DNA from: Pardosa pseudoannulata
Taxonomy: Eukaryota > Arthropoda > Arachnida > Araneae > Lycosidae
Assembly: GCA_032207245.1 (NCBI GenBank)
Contig: CM063504.1
Location: forward strand, 85,268,124-85,332,123
DNA: 64,000 nt
Direction of reading: 5' to 3'
Shown here: piece after piece, positions 1 to 10,868 of the stretch
Position numbering within the stretch: the first letter of the stretch is position 1
How the letters are laid out: the number at the start of each line of letters is the position of its first letter
Program-made: the position numbers and the translations under genes
Notes under the pieces: model-generated
What the model was told of the DNA's origin: nothing
What the model saw: the letters and a program-made list of their open reading frames with translations, nothing else
Database searches by the model: none

Positions 1-835
1 ACCGGATACGTTACAATACACAATAGCATATAGCTTTTTGCTTCGTATTCCTAATGATATATTCTTTCACTATTCACTAAAATCGAAAATTCGAATTTTC
101 TGTCTATTTTAGCCAATTTGAAAGTCCACCATCGCTTTAAGCCACTCCAAAAATGGCACAAGAGGCCTAAATACGTTGAACATATTATCGCTACTGCAGT
201 TTATCCTAAATTTAATGTGAATAAACTCAGAGATCACCCCTATTAGTCTGGTATGTTTAATAAACCCAATTCTCGCACTTTGAGATATTAAATAATGCTC
301 CCATAAGTCATCAATTTTCTACTAATTAAACTGTCTTCGCCACTTACTCACTGTCTAGTTTCGTATAGCAATTAATTTTAAAAAATCTTCACTAATTAGA
401 TACCGGAATTATATATGTTTCTTTGATGGCAGTTGAGTGGGTGGTTCAAGGGCTACCTATTTCTATTTAATAGAATTAATTAAGGAAGAAAGAATCTAAT
501 GAATTATAAATTAATGGAAGTGTTAATTTAGGAGTGGCCGGTATATAAATGAGTAACAAATATATGCAAAGGTCTCTTTGTAGGAAAAAGTTGCAAAGGA
601 AAATATTTAATTGCTAGCAACTTTTAGAGTAAGAAATCGCCGATGCCATTACTTTCAGTACTAATAGGGATCATCTATCTATCCGTGTTATTTCCTACTT
701 CATTAGCAACATTTCGTTTTCAAAAAGCAATAATATTACAGATACGTTGACCTAAAAATTTAATAATTACTAAAAGTCTTTATTGTAAAATAAATGTGTA
801 TAAATACAGCGTCAATATAATTAAACAGCTTTATT
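1..835. other. Non-coding stretch, no gene recognised
   Basis: AT-rich sequence with frequent stops in all frames. I see no domain, RNA gene or tandem repeat. The first 13 bases are the reverse complement of 61779-61791, so the window probably opens at the edge of a dispersed repeat that is also present, inverted, at the other end. Confidence 0.4.
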
Positions 836-840
836 CCCCT

Positions 841-1969
841 ATATAATAATAACCTAAGTTATCTGTGCGTCTTTTTCAACTCCTCTTCTTAGCCCACTCT
901 CCTGTTTCTAATCATGGATATTGTTGGTGCTTCAACCACATTTGGCGAATTTGGCGTGCTTGCAGCTTGCGTGCGTGGCGTGCTTGCAGCGTAGCGTTTG
1001 AAATCTGGCGAGGGGATCGTAACTCAACAAATTGATACATAAACAAAAACAACATTTTGAGGAAAAATTTTACAAAAATTGAATATTTAAAATCTAATTG
1101 AATTAACAAAGAAAACACAAAGGAAACACATAACATTCATACTAAATAGACTGAAACATTCACTTAATCACAAATTAAATAAACTGAGTGTGATTTTCAT
1201 CACAAATTTGTGATTTAGTGTAAATTGTAAAATTAATTTAAACCTTTGGAATTGTAAAGGCTTAGCATATGTCATTTTAAGTCGCGCTCGATCATTGCAA
1301 AGCATAAGACTTGAAGCATTAAATCCAATTGAATTAGTTGGTACAAGACCATGTAATCTTGCAGCGAAAGAGGAAATGGAACGAATGAGAAATGAAAATA
1401 ACATCGATAATAACGAAATTTAATTGTGAATAGAAATAAATTCACAAAAAAATTGGAAAATACCAAGAGAAAGTTAGTCCAAAGGGATGCGGGAGGGTAG
1501 GCGGGATCTCATCCAGCAAAAAACTCTTTGACTTAAAAGAAACTGTATTTTGAGTGGAGGTTGAAGAGGAGTTGTAAAATTGAAAATTTTTTTTCAAATC
1601 TCTTATCTCGAGTTTATGAAGCTGTTGTACCTGGAATGGATATTGGATTCTTGTTGAGTTAGGGTTAGAAAGATTCGAAATCCACCCCTTCCCACCTTTT
1701 CTAGCGTTTAATGCCATTATTTCAAGCCCTAATTTCCAAGGATAAGAGCAGGCGAATAAATTTATCAATTTGTCACATAATAAATAGGTAAAAATAACAT
1801 TTTTTCTAGCTTTATGACGTCATTCCTTTAACCATCTCATTTAATCATTTCTTATTTTAAATTATTTAAATATCGTCTGCATTTTTTTCATACGTTTTAT
1901 CACTGAACTTAGATATTACATTAATAATTTTCTTTTATATTTGGCTTAAATAATAAATTAGGTACATAT
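841..1969 (+). repeat. Dispersed repeat copy 1 (BEL/Pao-associated, possibly LTR), interrupted
   Basis: Two blocks, 841-872 and 1605-1969, match 61353-61384 and 61388-61748 in the same order and orientation. They share the motifs CCTAAGTTATCTGT, GTTGTACCTGGAATG, CCATTATTTCAAGCCC and TTAGGTACATAT. In the second locus the two blocks are nearly adjacent, so here about 730 bp has been inserted between them. A degraded third copy lies at about 31590-31870. It is non-coding. In this copy and the 31.6 kb copy it stands upstream of a BEL/Pao pol fragment, so an LTR or 5' leader of that family is a reasonable inference. Confidence 0.6.
878..1574. mobile_element. Inverted-repeat element nested in the BEL-associated repeat
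   Basis: Perfect 12-bp terminal inverted repeats CAACTCCTCTTC (878-889) and GAAGAGGAGTTG (1563-1574), with weaker similarity for about 25 bp further inside. The position matches the gap between the two halves of the surrounding repeat when compared with the copy near 61.4 kb. No transposase is seen inside; the reading frames present look random. No clear target-site duplication was found, so the exact ends are uncertain. Confidence 0.45.
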
Positions 1970-2059
1970 GAGAACATTTTAAATTAAATCGTTGATTATT
2001 TTTGTTGCAATGAAAATTTTATCATAGGTATTAACAACAAATTCTATCTACCTCCAGGG

Positions 2060-2359
2060 TGCAGTAGAAATGATAGTTTCATTACTTTACTTCCATTAAT
2101 TACTGTAGCAAAAAAAAATTGGGAAGAACTTAACGATAATTTCGACTTAGCTAAGAAAACTTTGAATTATCTTTCTAAATGAATTCAACATGATTCTGAA
2201 CTGCATTTACAGTATCGGTAGACTTTAGAGGAGTATGAAGATAAACAAATTATTGAGCGTGTACCAAATAATTCTCAGCCAATAAACAAACCATATTTTT
2301 ATCTGCCTCATAGGGTATTTTACAATCCTGGAAATTTAAAAATTTTACTGATCCCGTGA
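2060..2359 (+). pseudogene. BEL/Pao retrotransposon pol fragment (start of reverse transcriptase)
   Basis: One frame reads for about 100 codons with two internal stops before a final TGA. It shows the features of the segment before the BEL/Pao reverse transcriptase: a DNFDLAKKTLNYL block, then LEEYEDKQIIERVP, then KPYFYLPHRVFYNPG, matching the family pattern of a D-N-[FY]-x-L-A region, an E-x(5)-G/Q-I-I-E-x-V segment and Y-x-L-P-H. The catalytic YxDD region is absent, so it is a truncated dead copy. About 115 bp of its 3' half (from the IIERVP codons to 2380) recurs as the right-hand part of the 225-bp satellite unit at 32-33.7 kb. Confidence 0.6.
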
Positions 2360-2529
2360 TATGACGAGTTATATGCTATTATTTTGGATTATTCTAAGAC
2401 CAAACATTTTTTTCTACAAGAAACAAGATTTATTTAAGCATATGAGCTTGAAACTGATAGCCTGGATAGTTGTGACCTGCGTTCGATTCTAGCATACACA
2501 AATCTTCCTGTACGTAAAAGATCACATTG

Positions 2530-2840
2530 TATACAAGAAAGAGTATGATATTCCATTCACGGGAAAATCAGTAAAGAGAGAAAAACGAAACCGAAAGAAA
2601 AAATATTTCTTCTAAGAATGTTGAAAACTATGTTGATAGTTCGAGCCTCTGCACGTTCGACACCTTAGAACAGCAATTCTCAAACTTACAAGAAATGGTA
2701 TGATGTACCATTCACGGGAAAATCAGTAAAGAGGGAAAAACAAAATCGAAAGAAAAATATTTCTTCTAAGAATGTTCAAGTCTATGGTGATAATTCAAGC
2801 CTCTACATGTTCAACACCTTAGAACAGCAATTCTCAAACT
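2530..2840. repeat. Tandem duplication, two units of ~155 bp
   Basis: Two direct copies begin near 2530 and 2686. Both contain CCATTCACGGGAAAATCAG and end with a run containing CAGCAATTCTCAAACTT. Identity is high, with point changes and small indels. A lysine-rich frame reads through part of the first copy, but it stops and is not conserved in the second copy, so I do not call a gene. Confidence 0.6.
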
Positions 2841-4253
2841 TGCGCTACGTCTACTTTTTGCAACACGACCGTACAGTTAGAGGAATGGTTGCAAAAGATA
2901 AGTTCAAGAACAATTTTGCTAAGTTTCCACAATATGCGCAGTATAGAATATAAAGGAGTAAAATTTTTACTTTAAAGTATCTTAGTGCGTTCTCAAATAA
3001 TTTCTTGCTTTTTAACCGATTTTTCTTGATTATTGACACGGAACTCGGTTTGAGAACCGCACTCTTAGAGCCCAGATTCCCGTGGGACGGTACCGTACAT
3101 TTATGGTCGATAGGGATCTAAATGAGCTTTATTATCCAAGGAAATTTGAGGGGATGAGACGTTGAAGAACTCCGCTATCCCATGGATAATATTCACAAAA
3201 ATGTTCTGGACGGTTTGATTAACATTAAAAGTAATTTAAAATATTTTTCAAAAATAGTATTAAATGATTTTGTGAATAGTGGAATTTGTCGATTTAAGAT
3301 TGCTAATGACGAAAACGGTACCAAATATCAAGAAATGACTGACATTATTTTAAGTTTAGCCCTCTCGCTAGCATATAATTTTCAAATAATATATATTTGC
3401 TGATTAATTGAACAGTTTTAATGGATTTCTAAACTTTTAGCAATACATTAATACTGTTCATAGTTTTCAGTGTAGTAAATTTAAAAATCTGTCCTTTTGT
3501 TTCAGTATATAAAACACTTTATGGACACCTTAATGGAGGAGCATTATCATATCACATTATGAAATAAATAGAATATGAACCTAAAAGATAGAAAATTATT
3601 GGTTACTAAATCAACTGATTTCAAGAACTGCAATAAGTGTATATTTTTCTGAAAAGAGGGCTGTGAGCCGGGAAACATTGGTAATATCAGTCTTAAATCA
3701 TTGGTCTTGGCTTCGATTCCCAAATAAGCCTGTTGTACTTGTGTTGTCTCCTAAAAGGGAATAAAATTAGGTGTCTATATAGTACTCCTATAATTAATGC
3801 TCCTCAAAATCTATGGAATCATAGTGGTGAAGTTTAAATAAAGGTAAATGTCCCGCATTGGTTAAAAATTTTAGGTAAAAAAATTGTCATAACTGGATCT
3901 ATACCCTTTTGTTTCTCATTATTATGTATTTGATCTAAAGTTTCTGTGAGATAAATGGGAGAAGTAAAAGTTATACACATTAATAATTTATTAATCATCT
4001 TCTTTCTTTATTTTTCAGGGTCTAGAGTACAATATATTTTCTAAACTTTTTAACTGGCAAAAGTTTCACCTCTCAGACTTTTAATACTTTTTCTTCTTAA
4101 AGCACTAACATTTCTAAAATTTGAAGTGGTAATGAATATAAGCAATTTTTTAGAACAAACATGAATGATCATTTGAAAATATTAAAGATGAAAAAAATTC
4201 ATGGGTATCTGCCAACTTTCAAAAAGTAAACAAATTTATGTGAAATTATAACA
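2841..4253. other. Non-coding stretch, no gene recognised
   Basis: AT-rich sequence without a recognisable domain or repeat. Short open frames near 2851-3039 (minus) and 3182-3403 (plus) have no family features and look like chance. A short segment near 3690-3720 ends in a B-box-like run but lacks the rest of a tRNA. Confidence 0.3.
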
Positions 4254-4415
4254 TTAAAGGCGGGAGTCGTAGAACTACGATTTATCTCGACTGTACCTTA
4301 AAGGTGGGAGTCGTAGTAATACGATTTATCTCGACTGTACCTTAAAGGTGGGAGTCGTAGTAATACGATCTATCTCGACTGTAGCTTAAAGGCGGGAGTC
4401 GTAGTAATACGATTG
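4254..4415. repeat. 44-bp tandem repeat, ~3.7 units, with internal palindrome
   Basis: The motif TTAAAGG starts units at 4254, 4298, 4342 and 4386, giving an exact 44-bp period. Each unit carries GGGAGTCGTAGTAATACGA or a close variant; TCGTA-GTAA-TACGA is an inverted repeat and could form a small hairpin (for example 4311-4324). It lies about 150 bp upstream of a piggyBac-type cysteine finger and each unit opens with TTAA, so subterminal repeats of a piggyBac-like element are possible. This link is inference. Confidence 0.75.
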
Positions 4416-4570
4416 CGCAATCCATGCGCCACTTTACATTTGTATTTAGTACGTTTTGTGGTTTGAAGCTGTTCGGTTGTTCAAATTCTACTTACAATAA
4501 ATTTCTGAAATCCTTCAATATGGTTTCACACGAAAATAAAGATATATATGCAGATGATTTGTCATAAAAA

Positions 4571-4690
4571 GGAGAGTTGACTTGCTTCAAATGCGAATTT
4601 TGCAATGCGCCTCTTCACCGTGCCGAGTGTTATCAACATTATCACACTCATAAAAAAATACTAGATTCCTCTCATAAATATGTACTTTAA
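4571..4690 (+). pseudogene. piggyBac-type transposase C-terminal cysteine finger (fragment)
   Basis: A 39-codon frame ends at TAA 4688-4690. It contains TCFKCEFCNAPLHRAECYQ followed by HYHTHKK. The order C-x2-C-x2-C, then P-L-x(4)-C, then Y-H-T-x-K-K matches the cysteine-rich tail of piggyBac transposases. An in-frame TAA just upstream (4565-4567) and the lack of the DDD catalytic core show that only the tail remains. The window also contains several TTAA-flanked MITEs that would need this transposase type. The short length limits certainty. Confidence 0.5.
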
Positions 4691-5799
4691 AACATTTTTT
4701 GTAATTAGTATTTAGTTCTTTTTAATATTTCTTGTAGTATTAAGAGTTTAAATAAATTTTTTAAGGCTAATATTTTTATGATTACACAAAATATCGCCCG
4801 CTCTAGGATGGAAAACGAGACGGAGCTGTCGCCCAGTTGCCTAGCATACTTTCGTCAAGATGCCTTTAATGTGTTATTACAGCCATTAACATTCACCATC
4901 AAAAATATCCAACATTTTTACCAAGAGGTATTTGCATTCTAATATACAAAATAATAATAGCCACAAGGCCAGTAGGATTAACTGATACACAGTAATCTAT
5001 TAATTTTATGAAAATAAAAGAGATTCATGTCGTTGCGAAATGTACATTTATAATCTTTTCCTGATATATCCTCAGCAAGATTTGAATCTGGAACTCCTGA
5101 AAAGAGAGTGTCATTGAGGGAAATAATTTTTAAAACATTATTTTCGTGTCGCAAGTTTTAATCTCATTCATATGCAAACAAGAGTTTCAAAGGCTATTCT
5201 TCGAACGAGGGAGGCTTTGCAATCCATTAAGTACCGAACAAAAGCTCGAATTTCGACAGTCGTGCTGTCATACATCCTCTTAACCAGGATTTGCAACTTT
5301 TTCCCCATTTCGGATGAAACATGTTTTAAAAGTAATCAAAGCATCCAGAGTTTCGACACTATATTAAGAAGGATAATGACTTGCATATCAAAGAAATATA
5401 TTTTTTGAAAAAAATATTCAAATCTCCTGTTTTAGTATGTCATTGAGCGAATGTCATTTCTATTAGTAGAACTTGTGTATTTTAAAGAAGCAGAAGTTTT
5501 TTTAAAAGCTTCACAACTTTTTTAAATACTTAGCATTTCTTTTTTATATATATTATTCTGCAGGCAAGTAACTAAAATCAAAAATGTAGATTTTTTTTCA
5601 TTGATAGGGCATTTCAATTCAAAAATACTGTTTGGTTTTTATTTCTACGATATCCCCTTCCTCGTTTGCAGAGACACGATAATGGATATGCACAAAATCT
5701 TATGCCGTTTAAGAGAAGTAGATAATAAGTGAAAAGAACTGTGTTACATTTGAAGTAAAATAAACTGTTTACTCATTTCACCTAAAATAATTAGCATGA
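4691..5799. other. Non-coding stretch, no gene recognised
   Basis: Mostly AT-rich. The 78-codon frame at 5172-5408 has no recognisable domain, and no splice or promoter context supports it. Confidence 0.3.
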
Positions 5800-6155
5800 A
5801 AAATTTCATTAAAGAGTTACAACTTTATGTTTTGGATTTATCCAAGCTATTATTGATAGTTATATTAAGATGTAATTTGCTATATGACAAAATTTCATCA
5901 ACGAGTTACAACTTTACGTTTTAGATTTATTCAAGCTATTATTGATAGTTATATTAAGATGTAATTTGCTATATGACAAAATTTCATCAAAGAGTTACAA
6001 CTTTACGTTTTAGATTTATTCAAGCTATTATTGATAGTTATATTAAGATGTGATTTGCTATATGACAAAATTTCATCAAAGAGTTACAACTTTACGTTTA
6101 AGATTTATTCAAGCTATTTATGATAGTTATATTAAGATTTAATTTGTTATATGAC
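5800..6155. repeat. 89-bp tandem repeat, 4 units
   Basis: Units start at 5800, 5889, 5978 and 6067, an exact 89-bp period; the fourth is one base short. The shared core includes TTTCATCAAAGAGTTACAAC and GATAGTTATATTAAGATG. Units differ by only a few substitutions, which indicates recent expansion. Non-coding. Confidence 0.85.
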
Positions 6156-6839
6156 TCTTATATTCGTGAATATATAGCACGGCATTACTATATAGTAGAT
6201 GTATGCTGAGTAACTGAACAGATTGTGTGCGGGTACATTTCGCAGCAGAATTGTACCGGGAGAGGGCGTTTTGCGTGTAAATTTAATAATTCAGTTAAAT
6301 CTCAATTGATCGAAAATTATTTAATTTTTTAACCAACTTTTCGTATTTTATATTGAAATATATATAAACAAATATATAAATAGAAATATATAAATAACAA
6401 CCATAAGATTTTTTGTAAACAAAAAATATATTTTTTTAGTTGTTAAATTTATCATAGTATCGTAAATATGAAAAATCAAATAGAAATAGTAGTATATAGT
6501 TTAAATTTTTTTCGAATTATGTTATATATAAACATTTTTACATTATAAAAAATGAAAGACAAGAACATCCGACTTCGTTTTCCTGTATATACCGTTATTT
6601 TTGTACCCACAAATAAACCATGTTGTTACACTACCCCGTACTAGTACATGACCCGCGCTCAAGTATCAATCATCAGCAAACGTACTAGCACGTGTCCCGC
6701 GCTTAAGTATCAATCATCAGAAAACGTACTAGTACGTGTACCGCATTCAATGTGTTAAAAAGTAATTTTTTTATATGACACGTATATTCATGAATATATA
6801 GCCCAGCATTATATAGTTGATATATGCTGAGTAACTTAA
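6148..6839. repeat. Direct ~66-bp repeats flanking a MITE (one copy occupied, one empty)
   Basis: The segment at about 6151-6218 (ending GAGTAACTGAA) recurs at 6775-6839 (ending GAGTAACTTAA). The right copy keeps TTAA at the point where the MITE sits in the left copy. This is consistent with TTAA target choice in one member of an already duplicated segment. Confidence 0.55.
6219..6754 (+). mobile_element. TTAA MITE, family A, copy 1
   Basis: The element matches 17419-17914 directly and 56345-56878 in reverse. The right end is followed by TTAA (6755-6758); the left flank has decayed to TGAA. The left terminus still reads ATTGTGTGCGGGTACA. Near the right end the palindrome CGTACTAGTACG, or a one-base variant, appears three times at about 50-bp spacing, each followed by CCCGC-type sequence. 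No coding capacity. A piggyBac-type non-autonomous element is inferred from the target site and termini. Confidence 0.65.
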
Positions 6840-7942
6840 TATAAACTTATAGATCAAAACAGAGACTACGTAATACGAGTTGTACGTTAATCCATTTATA
6901 ATATATTTGATTGCCCATTTTGCTCTCATGTTAAGTTAATTAATTTAAATAATTAAAGCTACACTACTTTTAATCCTACTGTGACACATTCGCAATATCT
7001 GATTTTTATTTATTTATTTATTTATTTATTTATTTTTTGCCAGATGTGTGTCGTATTGTATGAGAAGTTCATGAAGTCAATTTTATCATTAATGCATGCT
7101 AAAATGTGAAATTATAGCAATAAGTAATTTCTTCTCAAACAATATTCATCACATTTTAAATCAATCAACTTTCCCTTGTACAAATGTAAACAGATGTACA
7201 TAAAATGCGGTGACTAAACGTCTTCGACTGTATGAACATTAGCATCATACTGGAAATTTTGATTTGTTCTTCAGCAAAATGGGAATCGCAAGAAAGATCG
7301 CAATAACCCAAAATTTTATAATGGTTTTGTTTTTTATAGCATCCCTATTGTGTGTACTTCGTGATCGCACTTAGAATACCAGACATCACGCAGAGACGGG
7401 AAGACACGGGAACGCGAAAACAACAAAAAAGAAAGAAAACAACAAAAAAAAATTTTTTTCGAACAGGGAAGAATACAGAAAAACTTCTACGTCTACTCAC
7501 ATAAGTGACGGAGATCAGGTCAGTGTGCGACGGTTACAGTGCTTTATTTTCTTAGAATGTAATAGAAGATTTATCTCATAATTTTGTGGCAATTTGTTTG
7601 GACATGTGGGTGAACACACAAGCGAGACAGCAGAATGGAAAAAGAAACTGGGAGTTCTCGGGGAAGAAATTCAATTCAGAGTAATGACAAGAACAATGGA
7701 TTCATCTTTCATAAGATATCTTTTAGTTCTCCGTATTACGTAATAATAGTTATGGTTCGCCATTGTGGTAAGATTAGAAAATGGATGCTACAGATATGGG
7801 ATTTTATATCCAAAAAGCCTCAAATTTCCGGCTCGTTGCTCAAATTGTCTTATATATTAATGTAAGTCTTAAGAATTACTCGGCCCCTTAAAAATGTCTC
7901 TGAAAATTTTTAAAAGAATGTAACTTTTGCAGTCATCAAGTG
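6840..7942. other. Non-coding stretch with (TTTA)n microsatellite
   Basis: Holds a (TTTA) run at about 7002-7036. Otherwise unremarkable. The open frame at 7635-7865 has no recognisable domain. Confidence 0.35.
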
Positions 7943-7950
7943 ATGAAGTT

Positions 7951-9199
7951 CAGTGGCGTGCGGTCCATATGTGCAGGGTGTGCACTGCACACCCTGGCAA
8001 AATTATGAGGGACAATAATTTTCTGCACCTATGTCTACCTATCTTTATATGGTATATAATAAATATTATTTATAATATTTTCAAATATTATGTTGATTTG
8101 CTTGCTTGTATTCCCGCAGTTCGTGCGGTACTAGGTGCTGCACCACGTAGCGCGCAAACGAACATAGGAAGTTCTGATGTGTACGCACTGCGCACTAAAT
8201 TGAAAATCACGCTTTATATGTATGGGCTACTGGAGAAGAACAGCATACTATGGCACTGAGGCAAGTGCAGCTATTTTTCCTGCATTTGGTATTCAGAATC
8301 ATCCGAAGATACGGTTTATTAAGGTTGTATTAGAGCGGGGACTTTACGTGCTGAAGCGATTTTGGTTTTTTAACTGATTAACTGGCCATACGATTTTGCA
8401 GACGGTTAATGTTTAAATTTATATATCGTAAGATTTTGTTTTCATGGAAATATAAAAGAAGTATTTCAATAATAAAAATAATATAAAAGAAGTGAAATGT
8501 TTTAGTGTGGTAAATTAATTTCGGCGATGTATTATACTTATTGAAATAATTAGCTGAAAAAATGTTTTGTTTTAAAGAAGCGAATTTTAACAGAACAGTC
8601 CAAATTTCACCATTCATTGTGTCTTACAGACAGTATATAAGTTATATCTGTAACACCATATCCCTGGTTTTGTTTTTAAAAATTGTCAAGATGTTTTTCG
8701 CAGAATATATGATTTCCAAATGTCAAAAACAATTAATAAATATAATTTAATCCACTGACCAAACAAGAAACAGTTCGCTCTATTGTGCCAGCGTGCAGTG
8801 CAATCCTCTGCACGTGGAATAGACGTTCGGTTTGTTGTCACCAAAAAGCATCCCGATGAGGCACCGCAGCGGCGGGCTCCATGTGGTGCTACGTTTGCTG
8901 AACATATACGTTTTTCGTGGAAGCCCGAAGCGTTGCTTTTTCGACGCCGATATGACACCATACAACAAAAGACAGGATTTTTGCTTCAGTGCTATTGGAA
9001 TTCTCATAAGTTTAGCTGTTTTTATAGTTATAACACGACTACTCGTAGGTAAATATTTTATTTATTATATTCTTTAAATTTATATTCATAATAAATAACC
9101 CGTTTCAGAATGGAGAACTCGGTGTCTCAATAATTAAGGATTTATTGGAAAATCCATGTTCTCTGCACACCCTGCATGAAAACCTACCGCACGACACTG
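7951..9199. mobile_element. hAT-superfamily transposon, internally deleted, with 8-bp TSD
   Basis: The left end CAGTGGCGTGCGGT and the reverse complement of the right end CAGTGTCGTGCGGT differ at one base, and both carry GCAGGGTGTGCA a little further in. The element is flanked by perfect 8-bp duplications ATGAAGTT at 7943-7950 and 9200-9207, the standard hAT target size. A perfect 23-bp palindrome lies at 7974-7996. GC-richer inner blocks (8100-8200 and 8770-8980) hold overlapping frames on both strands, but I recognise no BED finger or hAT dimerisation motif, so it is probably non-autonomous. Confidence 0.85.
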
Positions 9200-9950
9200 A
9201 TGAAGTTAATGTAAATCTTTCATTAAAATATTTCTCGGTGAATCTCATTTATATTTAATTGGTACTTTATGAAGAAAAATTGCTTTTCAGTTTTACCAAA
9301 GTCCATGAACAATATCTTACTCTATATGATAAACACTGAAGCATCATTAAGTAATAACATAACCGGTTCTTGAAAGTCCAAAATCGGATTAGTTAGTTCT
9401 CTAATCTGCTTTGATTTATACTCTAATGGAAGATAATTCCCTTTTGTAAGGTTTTCAAAAATCTCCCATTTGAAAATTATTTCTCCACAAAATTTGTCCG
9501 GAATTGTAAGAGAATATTAATCAGAAAATTTAATTTTAATTTCTTATACTATAGCCGCAAAAGATCGGTCGTCAATGGCGTCGTCCTTATATGATAACCG
9601 GAGGTTCGAACCGATTTAAGATCCACCCTATTTATAAAGTCGGGATGGGCAAGTTCATGGTCGCAGTATCCTCAATGTTAAAACTAGTGGTTCTCAACGG
9701 GGGGGGGGATTATGCTGAGGGGGGTAAGCTTGTTTTGGATGGCTGAGAACTGTGGTGATATTTCGGGGTATAGCGGGTGATATAAGTATGTTTGTGTATT
9801 TAAAATTTAAAAACTCACAAATAAAATTTTAAATCAAATATCCCATTTACATTATTTTTATCAGTAATAAAAAGAACTTATGCAAAGGAACAAGAATTTC
9901 AATCCTTAGTTTCCACATGTGTAAAATTATCTGACACTCAACAATATATT
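9200..9950. other. Non-coding stretch with tRNA-like head and short fold-back
   Basis: At about 9553-9615 a run ends in GGAGGTTCGAACC, a good polymerase III B-box; the A-box side is poor, so this is at best a decayed tRNA-derived SINE head. At 9684-9758 AGTGGTTCTCAAC and its near inverse GCTGAGAACTGTGG flank a G-run, resembling short hAT-type ends. Neither can be assigned to a family. Confidence 0.3.
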
Positions 9951-9954
9951 TTAT

Positions 9955-10004
<50 letters not shown>

Positions 10005-10056
10005 TTCAAATTATATATATATATATGTATATATATATAGATATGTATATATATAC

Positions 10057-10130
<74 letters not shown>
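9955..10130. repeat. (AT)n microsatellite with interspersed GTAT
   Basis: Nearly pure alternating A and T over about 175 bp, with scattered TATG/TACA steps. Confidence 0.95.
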
Positions 10131-10156
10131 CTAATATTACAGTATAAAAAGGCTTA

Positions 10157-10250
10157 GTAATCGAGCTCAGTGGCCGAGTGGTCTAAGCACGCGATCCAGA
10201 CCCGTAGGTTGTGGGTTCGATGCTTGCCATGGCGGTTTATCCGGAGTACG
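10157..10250 (+). repeat. tRNA-like SINE head (probably not a functional tRNA)
   Basis: TGGCCGAGTGGTCTAAGC matches a class II (Leu/Ser-like) A-box region, and GGGTTCGATGC, with one mismatch to the B-box, follows at a fitting distance. The acceptor arms do not pair convincingly, so a tRNA-derived SINE head is more likely than a gene. It sits between a microsatellite and an LTR-like block. Confidence 0.4.
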
Positions 10251-10267
10251 GATTTTTAATTTAAAAA

Positions 10268-10478
10268 TGTTATTTATTGTTTCCTTATGTTCTTGAACAT
10301 TCAAGATCTTTCTTTAATACGTAAATTAGTTATTTCTCGAATATTCTGTTCGGGTATAAAAGCTGATACCCACTAGTTGTAGGCAACTTCTTGATCTTGT
10401 AAAGTTGCGAGTTGCTACTTAGCTTTAATAAATTCTTCTGTTAAGTTAAGCCGTGTGTTCATTCGAATCTGCGTGACA
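10268..10478 (+). mobile_element. Possible solo LTR
   Basis: The block begins TGTTATTTATTG and ends GTGACA. It contains a TATA-like GGGTATAAAAGC near 10354 followed about 80 bp later by AATAAA near 10430, the usual order of promoter and poly(A) signal in a short LTR. No matching target-site duplication is seen, so the boundaries are uncertain. Confidence 0.35.
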
Positions 10479-10868
10479 ATATCACTTTTGAAAAACATAC
10501 GTTGGTTTTTAGTTAAGTAATAAAATATATGTAGACTTTCAATCTCTTTCCCGTAGACCCCTTCATTTCAAGTCTCTACATAAATGTTATGAATGTACCA
10601 TCCTGTTTGGAGCAAGTAGTAGGCTCGGTCAGACGGATTTTGCTAGTCTAAGTAGTGGTCATCGTTGTGCTGTATGTCATTTTGGACCTTAAGTTTATTC
10701 TCTTTACCCAAATTGCAGTCTCACTCTAGACACTTCTAACCATATCTTAACATACATTTGTTGCCAGAATTGTCAACTGTGTTCCAGTAATGATGCGGTT
10801 ATTTATTATTTGAAAACACTTGGGCTCATGAACTTGATCCAGTGATGGGGAATTAGAAATTACATGAA
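10479..10868. other. Non-coding stretch, no gene recognised
   Basis: No domain, repeat or RNA gene could be made out here. It directly precedes the hAT transposase remnant. Confidence 0.3.

Noticed and set aside
4254..4415. Possible CRISPR array
   Set aside because: The whole 44-bp unit is repeated without unique spacers, in a eukaryotic context.
8686..9077. Overlapping frames of 62-91 codons on both strands inside the hAT element
   Set aside because: No BED finger, RNase H-like or dimerisation motif; three overlapping frames are open at once, which points to composition rather than coding.
10157..10250. Functional tRNA-Leu or tRNA-Ser gene
   Set aside because: A- and B-boxes are present, but the acceptor stem does not pair and no terminator follows; a SINE head fits better.
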